In this document: positions 1-5,621 of the stretch, in pieces
Layout: the number at the start of each line of letters is the position of its first letter
Position numbering within the stretch: the first letter of the stretch is position 1
Assembly: GCA_002345475.1 (NCBI GenBank)
Contig: DDWC01000010.1
Span: 1-5,621, forward strand
DNA: 5,621 nucleotides
Source of the DNA: Firmicutes bacterium UBA2296
Lineage (GTDB): Bacteria; Bacillota; UBA994
Direction: 5' to 3'
Translations under genes and position numbers: made by a program
The notes under the pieces: model-generated
What the model saw: the letters and a program-made list of their open reading frames with translations, nothing else
The model's database searches: none
Told to the model about the DNA's origin: nothing

Positions 1-279
1 AAAGGTCAGGGCCTGAAGGAAATGGTGGACGCGGTAGACTCCCACACGGCTTATCTCAAAGAAAGTGGCGAACTGCATGAACGACGTCGCCGGCGCTCAC
101 GCAGAGAGCTGACAAATATACTGGGCGCTCTTTTCCTGCATGACTTTGAGGACTACTTCGGCGACACTCTGTCCGAAGAGATCCGCAGAGTCGTTGAAGG
201 TGAAGGAGCGGTGTATGCCGCAGCACAAGCCCTTTTTGCCAAATATAAGAAGGAAAGGATGGGGGGAAATGTTGAATAA
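1..279 (+). CDS. meaB: MeaB/ArgK-family GTPase, C-terminal part (partial, 5' end outside window)
   Basis: The open frame enters from the left edge and gives the last 92 residues of a protein ending at a TAA (277-279). MeaB is a G3E-family P-loop GTPase that protects and reloads adenosylcobalamin-dependent methylmalonyl-CoA mutase. The visible part matches the family's C-terminal region: a GQGLKEMVDAV helix, then AYLKESGELHERRRRRSRREL, the Arg-rich helix typical of MeaB/ArgK just before the dimerisation segment. The GTPase core (Walker A, switch regions, NKxD) lies upstream and cannot be checked. The call rests on this tail and on the neighbour, since meaB is commonly next to methylmalonyl-CoA epimerase and mutase genes. 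The last 11 nt overlap the start of mce, pointing to one transcript and probable translational coupling. No frameshift is seen. The mutase genes are presumably upstream, which is inference. Confidence 0.9.
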   Translation, partial: KGQGLKEMVDAVDSHTAYLKESGELHERRRRRSRRELTNILGALFLHDFEDYFGDTLSEEIRRVVEGEGAVYAAAQALFAKYKKERMGGNVE

Positions 280-673
280 GATTTCTCATTTGGGGATCGC
301 TGTCAAAGATCTGGAATCAGTGCTCAGCTTTTATACCGAGTCACTGGGTCTAGTTTGCCAGGGACGTGAAGAAGTGCCCAGCCAGAAGGTTAAGGTAGCA
401 TTCTTGCCACTGGGCGAAACGAACATTGAGCTTCTTGAGTCCACTGAGCCGGATGGTCCAATCGCCAAGTTCATTGAGAACCGCGGTGAGGGCATTCATC
501 ATATCGCCATTGAAGTGGATGATATCGAAGCGGCTCTCGCCGAGCTCAAAGCCAAGGGAGTGCGTCTCATAGACGAAGTCCCGCGTATTGGAGCTCATGA
601 CGCCAGGATCGCCTTTATTCATCCCAAGGCCAGTCACGGCGTGCTGATCGAACTCTGTCAGTACGCAAAATAG
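269..673 (+). CDS. mce: Methylmalonyl-CoA epimerase (VOC superfamily)
   Basis: Encodes 134 residues, the normal length for this family. It interconverts (R)- and (S)-methylmalonyl-CoA in the cytosol, linking the B12-dependent mutase (R form) with biotin-dependent carboxylases and decarboxylases (S form). Two vicinal-oxygen-chelate repeats are visible: residues about 5-58 (ISHLGIAVKDLESVLSFY...) and 76-131 (IHHIAIEVDDIEAAL...). The likely metal ligands are H7, H78 and E128 (in VLIELCQ), with a fourth from the NIELLE strand (around E54), where the well-studied propionibacterial enzyme has Gln. The frame is open further upstream, to an ATG at 140, but that part runs antiparallel to no known domain and sits inside meaB. 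ATG 269 places the family's canonical N-terminus directly and has a weak AAAGGA (254-259) before it. It overlaps meaB by 11 nt and lies 16 nt before mmdA. Confidence 0.95.
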   Translation: MLNKISHLGIAVKDLESVLSFYTESLGLVCQGREEVPSQKVKVAFLPLGETNIELLESTEPDGPIAKFIENRGEGIHHIAIEVDDIEAALAELKAKGVRLIDEVPRIGAHDARIAFIHPKASHGVLIELCQYAK

Positions 674-674
674 C

Positions 675-681
675 AAGGAGG
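675..681 (+). promoter_or_regulatory. Ribosome binding site deciding the mmdA start
   Basis: AAGGAGG is a near-perfect Shine-Dalgarno sequence. Two adjacent in-frame starts follow: TTG at 687 (5 nt spacing) and ATG at 690 (8 nt spacing). The better spacing and the stronger codon favour ATG 690, which changes the protein by only one residue. Confidence 0.8.
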
Positions 682-689
682 TCAACTTG

Positions 690-2234
690 ATGCTCGATAA
701 GATTAAGGATCTTGAAGCCCGCAGAACAACGATGTCTCTGGGTGGCGGAGAGAAGAGACTGCAGAGGCACCGCGAAAAGGGTAAACTTACCGCCCGGGAA
801 AGGATTGCCCATTTGCTTGATCCCAACAGCTTTGTCGAAATGGATATCTTCATGAAACATCGCTGTGTAGACCTTGGTATGGAGGACACCGAAGCACCGG
901 GTGAGGGGATAGTCACCGGCTACGGAACCATCGACGGCCGTCTGGTCTATGTGGCCAGTCAGGATTTCACCGTGCTTGGTGGCTCGCTGGGCGAAGCCCA
1001 TGCCAAAAAGATGGTTAAGGTCATGGACCTGGCAGTGCGCAACGGAGCTCCCATGATTTGCATTAATGATTCGGGTGGGGCTCGTATTCAGGAGGGTGTT
1101 GACGCCCTTAACGGATATGGCGATATTTTCTATCGCAACACTTTGGCTTCGGGTGTCATCCCACAGATTTCGGTAATCATGGGCCCCTGCGCTGGTGGCG
1201 CTGTCTATTCTCCCGCTCTGACAGACTTTGTGTTTATGACCGACGGCGGCAGCCAGATGTTTATCACCGGTCCTCAGGTAATCAAGGCTGTAACAGGCGA
1301 AGACGTTAGCATGGAAGATCTGGGAGGAGCCTCGGTGCACAACACCACCTCAGGCGTAGCCCATTTCATGGCAGCAAATGATCAGGACTGTCTGGATCAG
1401 GTCCGTCGACTGGTCAGTTTCCTGCCGGCGAACAACCTCGACGAGGCTCCGCTCAATTACACTGAAGATCCCGTTGACAGGACCCAGGATGGATTGCTGG
1501 AGTTAATCCCCGCCGAGCCCAACCGCGGTTATGACGCCAGAGAGCTCATTGCGCAGATAGTAGATGATGGCGATTTTCTGGAAGTTCAGCCCTTTTACGC
1601 CCAAAACATTGTGGTGGGTTTTGCCCGCATGAACGGCCAGACAGTTGGAGTTATCGCCAATCAGCCCAAGGTAATCGCGGGGTCCCTGGACATCAATGGA
1701 TCGGACAAAGCCGCACGTTTCATTCGTTTTTGTGACGCCTTCAATATTCCTCTGGTGACCTTTGTTGACACACCGGGTTATCTCCCCGGCGTTGGTCAGG
1801 AATACGGCGGCATTATTCGTCATGGTGCCAAGATGCTTTACGCTTACTCTGAGGCCACTGTGCCCAAGATAACCGTGATTGTGCGCAAAGCCTACGGAGG
1901 CGCCTATCTTGCCATGTGCAGCCGCGCTCTTGGCGCCGACGCTGTGTATGCCTTCCCATCGGCAGAAATCGCTGTAATGGGCCCGGACGGTGCGGCCAAC
2001 ATCCTTTTTAAGGACGAAATTGCCGCTGCGGATAATCCGGTAGAGTTCAGGAAGCAGAAAATTGCCGAATATCGCGAGAAGTTCGCGAACCCGTACGTGG
2101 CGGCCTCTCGCGGCATGGTCGACGATGTCATCGACCCAAGAGACACCAGAAGAAGCATCATCAATGCGCTGGAGTCTAATGCCACCAAGCGCGAGAGCAG
2201 GCCTTCAAAGAAGCACGGCAATATACCTGTTTAA
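690..2234 (+). CDS. mmdA: Methylmalonyl-CoA decarboxylase alpha subunit (carboxyltransferase)
   Basis: Encodes 514 residues, the usual length of the MmdA/PccB carboxyltransferase family. In the Na+-pumping decarboxylase this soluble, membrane-associated subunit moves the carboxyl group from (S)-methylmalonyl-CoA to biotin on MmdC, releasing propionyl-CoA. Two crotonase-fold halves are present. The N-terminal half (about 20-250) has KGKLTARERI, NDSGGARIQEG (126-136) and the oxyanion-hole loop GPCAGGA (165-171). The C-terminal half (about 265-500) has VDTPGYLPG (359-367), KAYGGAYLAM (400-409) and AVMGPDGAAN (428-437). The protein ends in KKHGNIPV, close to the KHGNIP(L) terminus common in this family. 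Sequence alone does not cleanly separate it from propionyl-CoA carboxylase beta. The assignment as decarboxylase comes from the adjacent mmdD, mmdC and mmdB genes and the lack of a biotin carboxylase gene here. It lies 16 nt after mce and 16 nt before mmdD. Confidence 0.93.
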   Translation: MLDKIKDLEARRTTMSLGGGEKRLQRHREKGKLTARERIAHLLDPNSFVEMDIFMKHRCVDLGMEDTEAPGEGIVTGYGTIDGRLVYVASQDFTVLGGSLGEAHAKKMVKVMDLAVRNGAPMICINDSGGARIQEGVDALNGYGDIFYRNTLASGVIPQISVIMGPCAGGAVYSPALTDFVFMTDGGSQMFITGPQVIKAVTGEDVSMEDLGGASVHNTTSGVAHFMAANDQDCLDQVRRLVSFLPANNLDEAPLNYTEDPVDRTQDGLLELIPAEPNRGYDARELIAQIVDDGDFLEVQPFYAQNIVVGFARMNGQTVGVIANQPKVIAGSLDINGSDKAARFIRFCDAFNIPLVTFVDTPGYLPGVGQEYGGIIRHGAKMLYAYSEATVPKITVIVRKAYGGAYLAMCSRALGADAVYAFPSAEIAVMGPDGAANILFKDEIAAADNPVEFRKQKIAEYREKFANPYVAASRGMVDDVIDPRDTRRSIINALESNATKRESRPSKKHGNIPV

Positions 2235-2250
2235 GGTAGGAGGTTAGCTC

Positions 2251-2604
2251 ATGGATATCAACGAGTTTTATCTGGGAGTTCAGGTCACCATAATTGGCAT
2301 GGGCGTGGTTTTCGCCGCACTTTATGCCTTGCAAATGGTTATGTATGGCATGAAGGGCCTCTTCTACAAAGAGCCCGTGAAGGCAACAGCGCCTGCGCTG
2401 GCAGCTGTCGAGCCGGTACCGGCGACGGTGGAGCCCGCAGAGTCAGGCTTGCCCACATCTCTGATTGCTGCAATTAGTGTAGCGGTGGCCGCCTATATGG
2501 GCGGTCGTCCCGGCAACGTCGTTTCGATCAGGAAACTGGGCGAAGGCAAGAGCCCCTGGCAACATGCCGCCCGCGTCGCACCTTTTGAAAACCGCAGAAG
2601 CTAG
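2251..2604 (+). CDS. mmdD: Methylmalonyl-CoA decarboxylase delta subunit (OadG-like small membrane subunit)
   Basis: Encodes 117 residues, typical of OadG/MmdD subunits, which anchor and assemble the decarboxylase by joining the carboxyltransferase to the membrane pump. The layout is a single N-terminal membrane helix (about 8-33, with TIIGMGVVFAALYALQMV), a short basic stretch (YGMKGLFYKEPVK), an Ala/Pro/Val/Glu linker (about 43-66), then an amphipathic LIAAISVAVAAYMGG segment (71-85). The tail is VVSIRKLGEGKSPWQHAARV, whose S-I-R and SPW elements recall the C-termini of longer OadG-family proteins. There is no His-rich tail like the one described as metal-binding in enterobacterial OadG; only H105 is present. 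AGGAGG at 2238-2243 lies 7 nt before the ATG. Such subunits diverge fast, so the call leans partly on its place between mmdA and mmdC. No separate epsilon subunit (mmdE) gene is found. Confidence 0.88.
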   Translation: MDINEFYLGVQVTIIGMGVVFAALYALQMVMYGMKGLFYKEPVKATAPALAAVEPVPATVEPAESGLPTSLIAAISVAVAAYMGGRPGNVVSIRKLGEGKSPWQHAARVAPFENRRS

Positions 2605-2623
2605 AACGAGAGGAGCCAGCATT

Positions 2624-3049
2624 ATGATTAAGAAATTTCGTATAACTGTAAACGGCGAGACATTTGAGGTAGAAGTTGAAGAGACCGGCGTAGAGGGTGG
2701 CGCAATGTCACAGCCCGTCACCAGGACTGCTGCCACCGTGGCCCCTGTAGCGCCGCGCGCCGCAGCTGCGCCCGCCGCAGCGCCGCGTGCCGCCGCCCCT
2801 GCGGCAGCGAAGCCCGCCGCTTCAGGCCCAGCCGGCGCCGGAAGCGCCACCGCCCCCATGCCCGGAACTATTCTTGATGTCAAAGTTAGTGTAGGTGACC
2901 AGGTTAAGGCAGGTCAAACAGTAGTCATTCTTGAAGCTATGAAAATGGAGAACGAAATCGGCGCTCCTGTCGACGGCACCGTCAAAGAAGTCAGAGTTCA
3001 AAAAGGAGCTACCGTAAATCCGGGGGATGTTCTGGTTACTATCGGTTAG
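2624..3049 (+). CDS. mmdC: Methylmalonyl-CoA decarboxylase gamma subunit (biotin carboxyl carrier protein)
   Basis: Encodes 141 residues. It carries the biotin that shuttles the carboxyl group from MmdA to the membrane subunit MmdB, where CO2 release drives Na+ export. Three parts are clear. The N-terminal docking segment (1-22) is MIKKFRITVNGETFEVEVEE. A flexible Ala/Pro-rich linker (about 31-77) is made of AAAP-, APRAAA- and PAAAKPAA-like units and gives a locally very GC-rich stretch at about 2740-2850. The C-terminal biotinyl domain (78-141) starts at APMPGTILDV, carries the EAMKMEN motif (104-110) with K107 as the biotinylation site, and ends GDVLVTIG. The frame opens earlier, at ATG 2564, but that start lies inside mmdD without a good ribosome site. 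ATG 2624 has AGGAG at 2611-2615 (8 nt spacing) and yields the canonical N-terminus. A biotin ligase must act in trans. Confidence 0.95.
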   Translation: MIKKFRITVNGETFEVEVEETGVEGGAMSQPVTRTAATVAPVAPRAAAAPAAAPRAAAPAAAKPAASGPAGAGSATAPMPGTILDVKVSVGDQVKAGQTVVILEAMKMENEIGAPVDGTVKEVRVQKGATVNPGDVLVTIG

Positions 3050-3055
3050 GTTGTG

Positions 3056-3061
3056 AGGAGG
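3056..3061 (+). promoter_or_regulatory. Ribosome binding site supporting a TTG start for mmdB
   Basis: AGGAGG lies 7 nt before TTG 3069. The next in-frame ATG (3084) would be 22 nt away, too far for this site, so the TTG start is preferred. Confidence 0.8.
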
Positions 3062-3068
3062 AAGAACT

Positions 3069-4211
3069 TTGCTAGCACAGTTAATGGAAGCCATTAGCGA
3101 GCTCGCAACCACTACCGGATTCGCCAACATGACCGTGGGCAACCTCGTCATGATAACCGTCTCCTGTGGATTGCTGTATCTCGCTATTGTCAAGCAATAT
3201 GAGCCTCTGCTGCTGGTGCCAATCAGTTTTGGCATGCTGCTCACGAATCTGCCTCTGGGTGGAATTATGGCCTCTCCTGTTGGCGACGCCAACGGAGGTC
3301 TAGTCTACTACCTGTCCCAAGGGGTCAAACTGGGTATCTATCCGCCGCTGATTTTCCTCGGCGTTGGTGCCATGACCGACTTTGGACCGCTGATTGCCAA
3401 TCCCAAGACTTTTCTCCTTGGCGCGGCAGCCCAGTTCGGCATTTTTGTCACCTTTATGGGCGCCATCGCCCTGGGGTTCACCGCTCAGGAAGCAGGTGCC
3501 ATAGGCATTATCGGCGGAGCTGACGGCCCGACAGCCATCTGGCTGGCATCGCAGCTGGCACCCCATCGACTGGGGGCCATTGCCATTGCCGCTTACTCGT
3601 ACATGGCCCTGGTGCCTATCATTCAGCCGCCCATAATGCGCGCTCTGACTACCAAGAAGGAACGCGAGATTGTCATGGAGCAACTTCGACCAGTCAGCAA
3701 GACCGAGCGGGTTATCTTCCCGATACTGGTCACCATTCTGGTGGGTCTGCTGCTGCCCGCTTCAGTGCCTCTTGTAGGTATGCTGATGCTGGGCAATCTC
3801 TTCAAGGAATCCGGCGTGGTGGAGCGCCTTACCGGGGTTTCCTCGAACGCCCTGATGAACATCATAGTCATTTTCCTTGGCGTCTCCGTTGGAGCTACTG
3901 CCAATGCTGCAGATTTTCTGCAGGCGGAGACTCTATACATCGTTGGACTCGGTCTGGTGGCTTTTGCTTTCGGCACGGCCACCGGGGTGTTGCTGGGCAA
4001 GCTTATGTGCAAGCTGACCGGAGGCAAGGTGAATCCGCTTATCGGTTCTGCCGGTGTCTCAGCGGTGCCCATGGCAGCCCGTGTTTCACAGACTGAAGGA
4101 CGTCGCGCTAACCCCAACAACTACCTGCTGATGCATGCCATGGGCCCGAACGTAGCCGGTGTTATCGGTTCGGCTATTGCCGCCGGCGTGCTCCTGTCTC
4201 TCCTCAACTAA
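3069..4211 (+). CDS. mmdB: Methylmalonyl-CoA decarboxylase beta subunit (Na+-translocating membrane subunit)
   Basis: Encodes 380 residues, in the normal range for OadB/MmdB/GcdB. This integral membrane protein decarboxylates carboxybiotin on MmdC and couples it to export of Na+, with uptake of a proton. Many hydrophobic segments are visible, including about 23-41, 92-103, 113-137, 168-188, 215-240, 261-280 and 289-311. The functional residues described for Klebsiella OadB all appear at a constant offset of 51: D152 in GGADGPTAIW (D203), Y178 (Y229), and N322, G326, S331 and R338 in NPLIGSAGVSAVPMAARVS (N373, G377, S382, R389). The pump is therefore predicted to be active. Substrate specificity is not set by this subunit and comes from MmdA and context. 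The start is TTG 3069, backed by a well-placed AGGAGG. It follows mmdC by 19 nt and precedes pduL by 33 nt. The literature residue numbers are from memory. Confidence 0.95.
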   Translation: MLAQLMEAISELATTTGFANMTVGNLVMITVSCGLLYLAIVKQYEPLLLVPISFGMLLTNLPLGGIMASPVGDANGGLVYYLSQGVKLGIYPPLIFLGVGAMTDFGPLIANPKTFLLGAAAQFGIFVTFMGAIALGFTAQEAGAIGIIGGADGPTAIWLASQLAPHRLGAIAIAAYSYMALVPIIQPPIMRALTTKKEREIVMEQLRPVSKTERVIFPILVTILVGLLLPASVPLVGMLMLGNLFKESGVVERLTGVSSNALMNIIVIFLGVSVGATANAADFLQAETLYIVGLGLVAFAFGTATGVLLGKLMCKLTGGKVNPLIGSAGVSAVPMAARVSQTEGRRANPNNYLLMHAMGPNVAGVIGSAIAAGVLLSLLN

Positions 4212-4244
4212 CGGAAGGAATCACTGAAAGGATAAGGTGATAAT

Positions 4245-4817
4245 ATGTCATTAAAAATCCCGGTAGGGGTATCCAACCGTCATCTGCACGTGTCTCAGGC
4301 AGACCTTGAAGCCCTCTTCGGTGCTGGTTATCAGCTCACAGTGCTCAAGGATCTCAGACAGCCTGGGCAGTATGCAGCGCAGGAAACCGTTACTCTGGTA
4401 GGTCCCAAGGGGGAGATTGAGGGCGTGCGCATCCTTGGCCCCGTGCGTCCTGCCACCCAGGTGGAGATCAGCTGCACCGACTCGTTCCGGTTGGGCATAA
4501 AGCCGCCTGTGCGAGAATCGGGGGCTTTGTCCGGGTCTCCGGGTCTCAAGCTCAGGGGACCGGCAGGGGAGGCAGAGGTGGGGGAAGCGGCAATTATGGC
4601 CTGGCGCCATATCCATATGCACACTTCCGAAGCCGAAGAGCTGGGTGTTAAGGACAGAGAAATGGTCAGTGTAACCATCCCGGGTGATCGTTCCATGACT
4701 TTCCACAATGTCATAGTGAGAGTACGCCCAGATTTTGCACTGGAGTTTCATGTTGATACCGACGAAGCCAATGCCTGCGGATTGAAGAACGGAGACCTTG
4801 TGGAGATAGTCAAGTAA
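4245..4817 (+). CDS. pduL: PduL-type phosphate propanoyltransferase
   Basis: Encodes 190 residues. PduL enzymes exchange CoA and phosphate on short acyl groups (propionyl-CoA + Pi to propionyl phosphate + CoA; many also use acetyl-CoA) and are unrelated to the classic Pta. The two PduL repeats are visible. The first starts VGVSNRHLHVS (7-17) and includes LRQPGQYAAQETV and the LVGPKGEIEGVRILGPVRPATQVE stretch, read here as two motifs at 51-58 and 61-74. The second has AWRHIHMHTSEAEELGV (119-135) and ends with EFHVDTDEANACGL (167-180). The probable Zn ligands are the histidines of RHLH (H13, H15), RHIHM (H122, H124) and EFH (H169). The protein begins almost directly at the first domain, so it has no N-terminal microcompartment-targeting extension, and no shell genes are seen nearby; a cytosolic role is inferred. 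AAGGTGA (4234-4240) precedes ATG 4245. It appears to be the last gene of the operon, with a hairpin following. Confidence 0.92.
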   Translation: MSLKIPVGVSNRHLHVSQADLEALFGAGYQLTVLKDLRQPGQYAAQETVTLVGPKGEIEGVRILGPVRPATQVEISCTDSFRLGIKPPVRESGALSGSPGLKLRGPAGEAEVGEAAIMAWRHIHMHTSEAEELGVKDREMVSVTIPGDRSMTFHNVIVRVRPDFALEFHVDTDEANACGLKNGDLVEIVK

Positions 4818-4821
4818 AACA

Positions 4822-4877
4822 GCACACTAGGAAAGACAGGGCTACCCAATCGGGTGACCCTGTCTTTCCTTGTGTGC
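4822..4877. terminator. Long hairpin between convergent genes, probable bidirectional terminator
   Basis: Starts 5 nt after the pduL stop. By hand pairing there are 24 base pairs: 4822-4827 with 4872-4877 (6 bp), 4829-4841 with 4858-4870 (13 uninterrupted bp, arm AGGAAAGACAGGG), and 4843-4847 with 4852-4856 (5 bp, one G-T), closed by the loop AATC. Only two mismatches interrupt it (T4828/T4871 and C4842/A4857). On the plus strand there is no true U-run after the stem, only the pyrimidine-rich TCTTTCCTT in the 3' arm. On the minus strand the stem is followed by TGTTTTAC, a weak U-tract. This fits termination of the pduL operon and of the converging yitT-like gene, though the weak tails leave room for an mRNA-stabilising role. 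Confidence 0.75.
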
Positions 4878-4886
4878 GCGCAAGAA

Positions 4887-4966
4887 CTCTTGGCTGTTAG
4901 TTGTTAGCTCTTGGAAGGGAATCTGACGCGAGAAGTCGAACTACCAAGAGCGCAAGAGCCAAGAGC
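4887..4966. repeat. Nested inverted repeat made of CTCTTGG / CAAGAGC units
   Basis: A second structure in the same intergenic gap. The outer arms CTCTTGGCT (4887-4895) and AGCCAAGAG (4957-4965) pair over 9 bp; the inner arms GCTCTTGG (4907-4914) and CCAAGAGC (4944-4951) pair over 8 bp, with a 29-nt loop. The left side holds CTCTTGG twice (4887, 4908) separated by a GTTAGTTGTTAG stretch; the right side holds CAAGAGC three times (4945, 4953, 4960). This looks like a short intergenic repeat element and not a protein-binding operator. It could act as a back-up terminator for the minus-strand gene, but the sequence does not settle that. No gene is seen between 4818 and 4980. Confidence 0.6.
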
Positions 4967-4980
4967 CAGGAGCTCCCTCA

Positions 4981-5621
4981 CTATCCCTTTGTGTTCCCCT
5001 TCTTCGCGCCGACCAGTGCTTCATGGTTGAATCCCTCGCCCAGCACTTCCTTGGCGTCGGTGACAATGACAAAGGCCTTCTGATCTTCCGTGCGCACGAT
5101 GGCCTTGGCTCTGCCTATTTCACCCCGTCCCACCACACACAGGAGGGTCTCGCTGGGAGTATTGCTGTATGCGCCGCGGCTGGGGAAAACGGTGACCCCT
5201 CGACCTAGCTGGTGCAGCAGCGCGTCGGCAATTGCCTGTGACTGGGCGGAGATGATGAAGAGGGCTTTGCCACTGTACAATCCTTCCTGGACTATGTCGA
5301 TCATTTTACTGGTAACAAAGATGGCAAAAAGAGCGTACATGGCGAACTCGGGCGAGAAAACCACACCAGCAGCGATCACCACAAGTGCATCCACCGCCAG
5401 CAGGGCTTCTCCCAGGCTCAGGCCGGTGTAGTGTGCCGCTAGCTTGGCTGCGATGTCAGTGCCACCGGTAGAACCGCGGAAGCGGAACACGATACCCATG
5501 CCGAGTCCTGCAACAACTCCACCGTAAATGGAGGCCAGGAGAGGGTCACTGGTTATGGTGGGGACCAGTCCCTGTGTGAACTCAACAGCCAGCGATGTGG
5601 CCAGGCTTCCTGCAATGGTGT
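4981..5621 (-). CDS. YitT-family membrane protein with C-terminal DUF2179 domain (partial, N-terminus outside window)
   Basis: The reverse-strand frame runs from the right edge to a TAG at 4981-4983 and gives about 212 residues; family members are usually about 280-290, so roughly the first membrane segments are missing. The visible start reads through TSDPLLASIYGGVVAGLGMG into FRFRGSTGGTDI (residues about 45-56), the family's hallmark glycine-rich stretch. Membrane segments follow at about 71-88 (ALLAVDALVVIAAGVVF) and 92-110. The DUF2179 domain covers about 113-197, with ALFIISAQSQAIADALL, GRGVTVFPSRGAYS, TLLCVVGRGEI and the closing AFVIVTDAKEVLGEGF. YitT proteins are common, often multicopy, in Firmicutes; their function is unknown, and a transport role is only suspected. 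An internal ATG (5497-5499) is not the start, because the conserved sequence continues upstream of it. It converges on pduL and is probably unrelated to the propionate operon. Confidence 0.9.
   Translation of the reverse strand, partial: TIAGSLATSLAVEFTQGLVPTITSDPLLASIYGGVVAGLGMGIVFRFRGSTGGTDIAAKLAAHYTGLSLGEALLAVDALVVIAAGVVFSPEFAMYALFAIFVTSKMIDIVQEGLYSGKALFIISAQSQAIADALLHQLGRGVTVFPSRGAYSNTPSETLLCVVGRGEIGRAKAIVRTEDQKAFVIVTDAKEVLGEGFNHEALVGAKKGNTKG

Noticed and set aside
140..268. Possible N-terminal extension of methylmalonyl-CoA epimerase from ATG 140
   Set aside because: The extension lies inside meaB in another frame, has no family similarity, and ATG 269 gives the canonical epimerase N-terminus and length.
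687..689. TTG as the start of mmdA
   Set aside because: It is only 5 nt after the Shine-Dalgarno sequence, and the adjacent ATG 690 is better spaced and a stronger codon.
615..1340. Long open frame on the minus strand (241 codons) across the mce-mmdA junction
   Set aside because: It is antisense to well-conserved mmdA coding sequence, shows no recognisable domain, and overlaps two clear genes.
690..2234. Propionyl-CoA carboxylase beta subunit as the identity of the carboxyltransferase
   Set aside because: The family is shared, but the adjacent mmdD, mmdC and Na+ pump mmdB genes and the lack of a biotin carboxylase gene support the decarboxylase.
2564..2623. Earlier ATG for the biotin carrier gene
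   Set aside because: It sits inside mmdD, lacks a good ribosome site, and adds 20 residues unlike any biotin carrier N-terminus.
4881..4976. CRISPR-like array from the repeated CAAGAGC units
   Set aside because: The units are 7 nt, touch one another, and have no uniform spacers; they form inverted repeats instead.
4901..5431. Several plus-strand open frames opposite the YitT-like gene
   Set aside because: They overlap conserved minus-strand coding sequence, lack ribosome sites and show no recognisable domains.

Overview
The window reads as a stretch of an anaerobic bacterial chromosome, most likely from a Firmicutes-type lineage. The grounds are strong AGGAGG-type ribosome binding sites before most genes, a TTG start, a YitT-family membrane protein, and a sodium-pumping decarboxylase operon of the kind found in anaerobic fermenters and syntrophs. 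Base composition is moderately GC-rich by eye. The exact genus cannot be read from the sequence.

Bases 1-4817 hold a tightly packed plus-strand gene set for methylmalonyl-CoA/propionyl-CoA metabolism. The order is the 3' end of meaB (chaperone GTPase of methylmalonyl-CoA mutase), mce (methylmalonyl-CoA epimerase), mmdA (carboxyltransferase), mmdD (small OadG-like membrane subunit), mmdC (biotin carrier protein), mmdB (Na+-translocating decarboxylase membrane subunit) and pduL (phosphate propanoyltransferase). Gaps are 0-33 nt, and meaB overlaps mce by 11 nt, so they probably form one transcript that begins upstream of the window.

Together the genes describe a route: the mutase (outside the window, served by MeaB) makes (R)-methylmalonyl-CoA from succinyl-CoA; Mce converts it to the (S) form; MmdADCB decarboxylates that to propionyl-CoA while exporting Na+; PduL exchanges CoA for phosphate to give propionyl phosphate, which a kinase (not seen here) could use to make ATP. 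The same enzymes, apart from the essentially one-way decarboxylase pump, could also serve propionate oxidation.

Bases 4818-4980 are a convergent intergenic region with two inverted-repeat structures: a long terminator-like hairpin (4822-4877) and a nested repeat built from CAAGAGC/GCTCTTG units (4887-4966). From 4981 to the window end a minus-strand YitT-family membrane protein is encoded, missing its N-terminus at the window edge. Nothing here looks like a mobile element, CRISPR array or RNA gene. The content is recognisable core metabolism, not an undescribed system.
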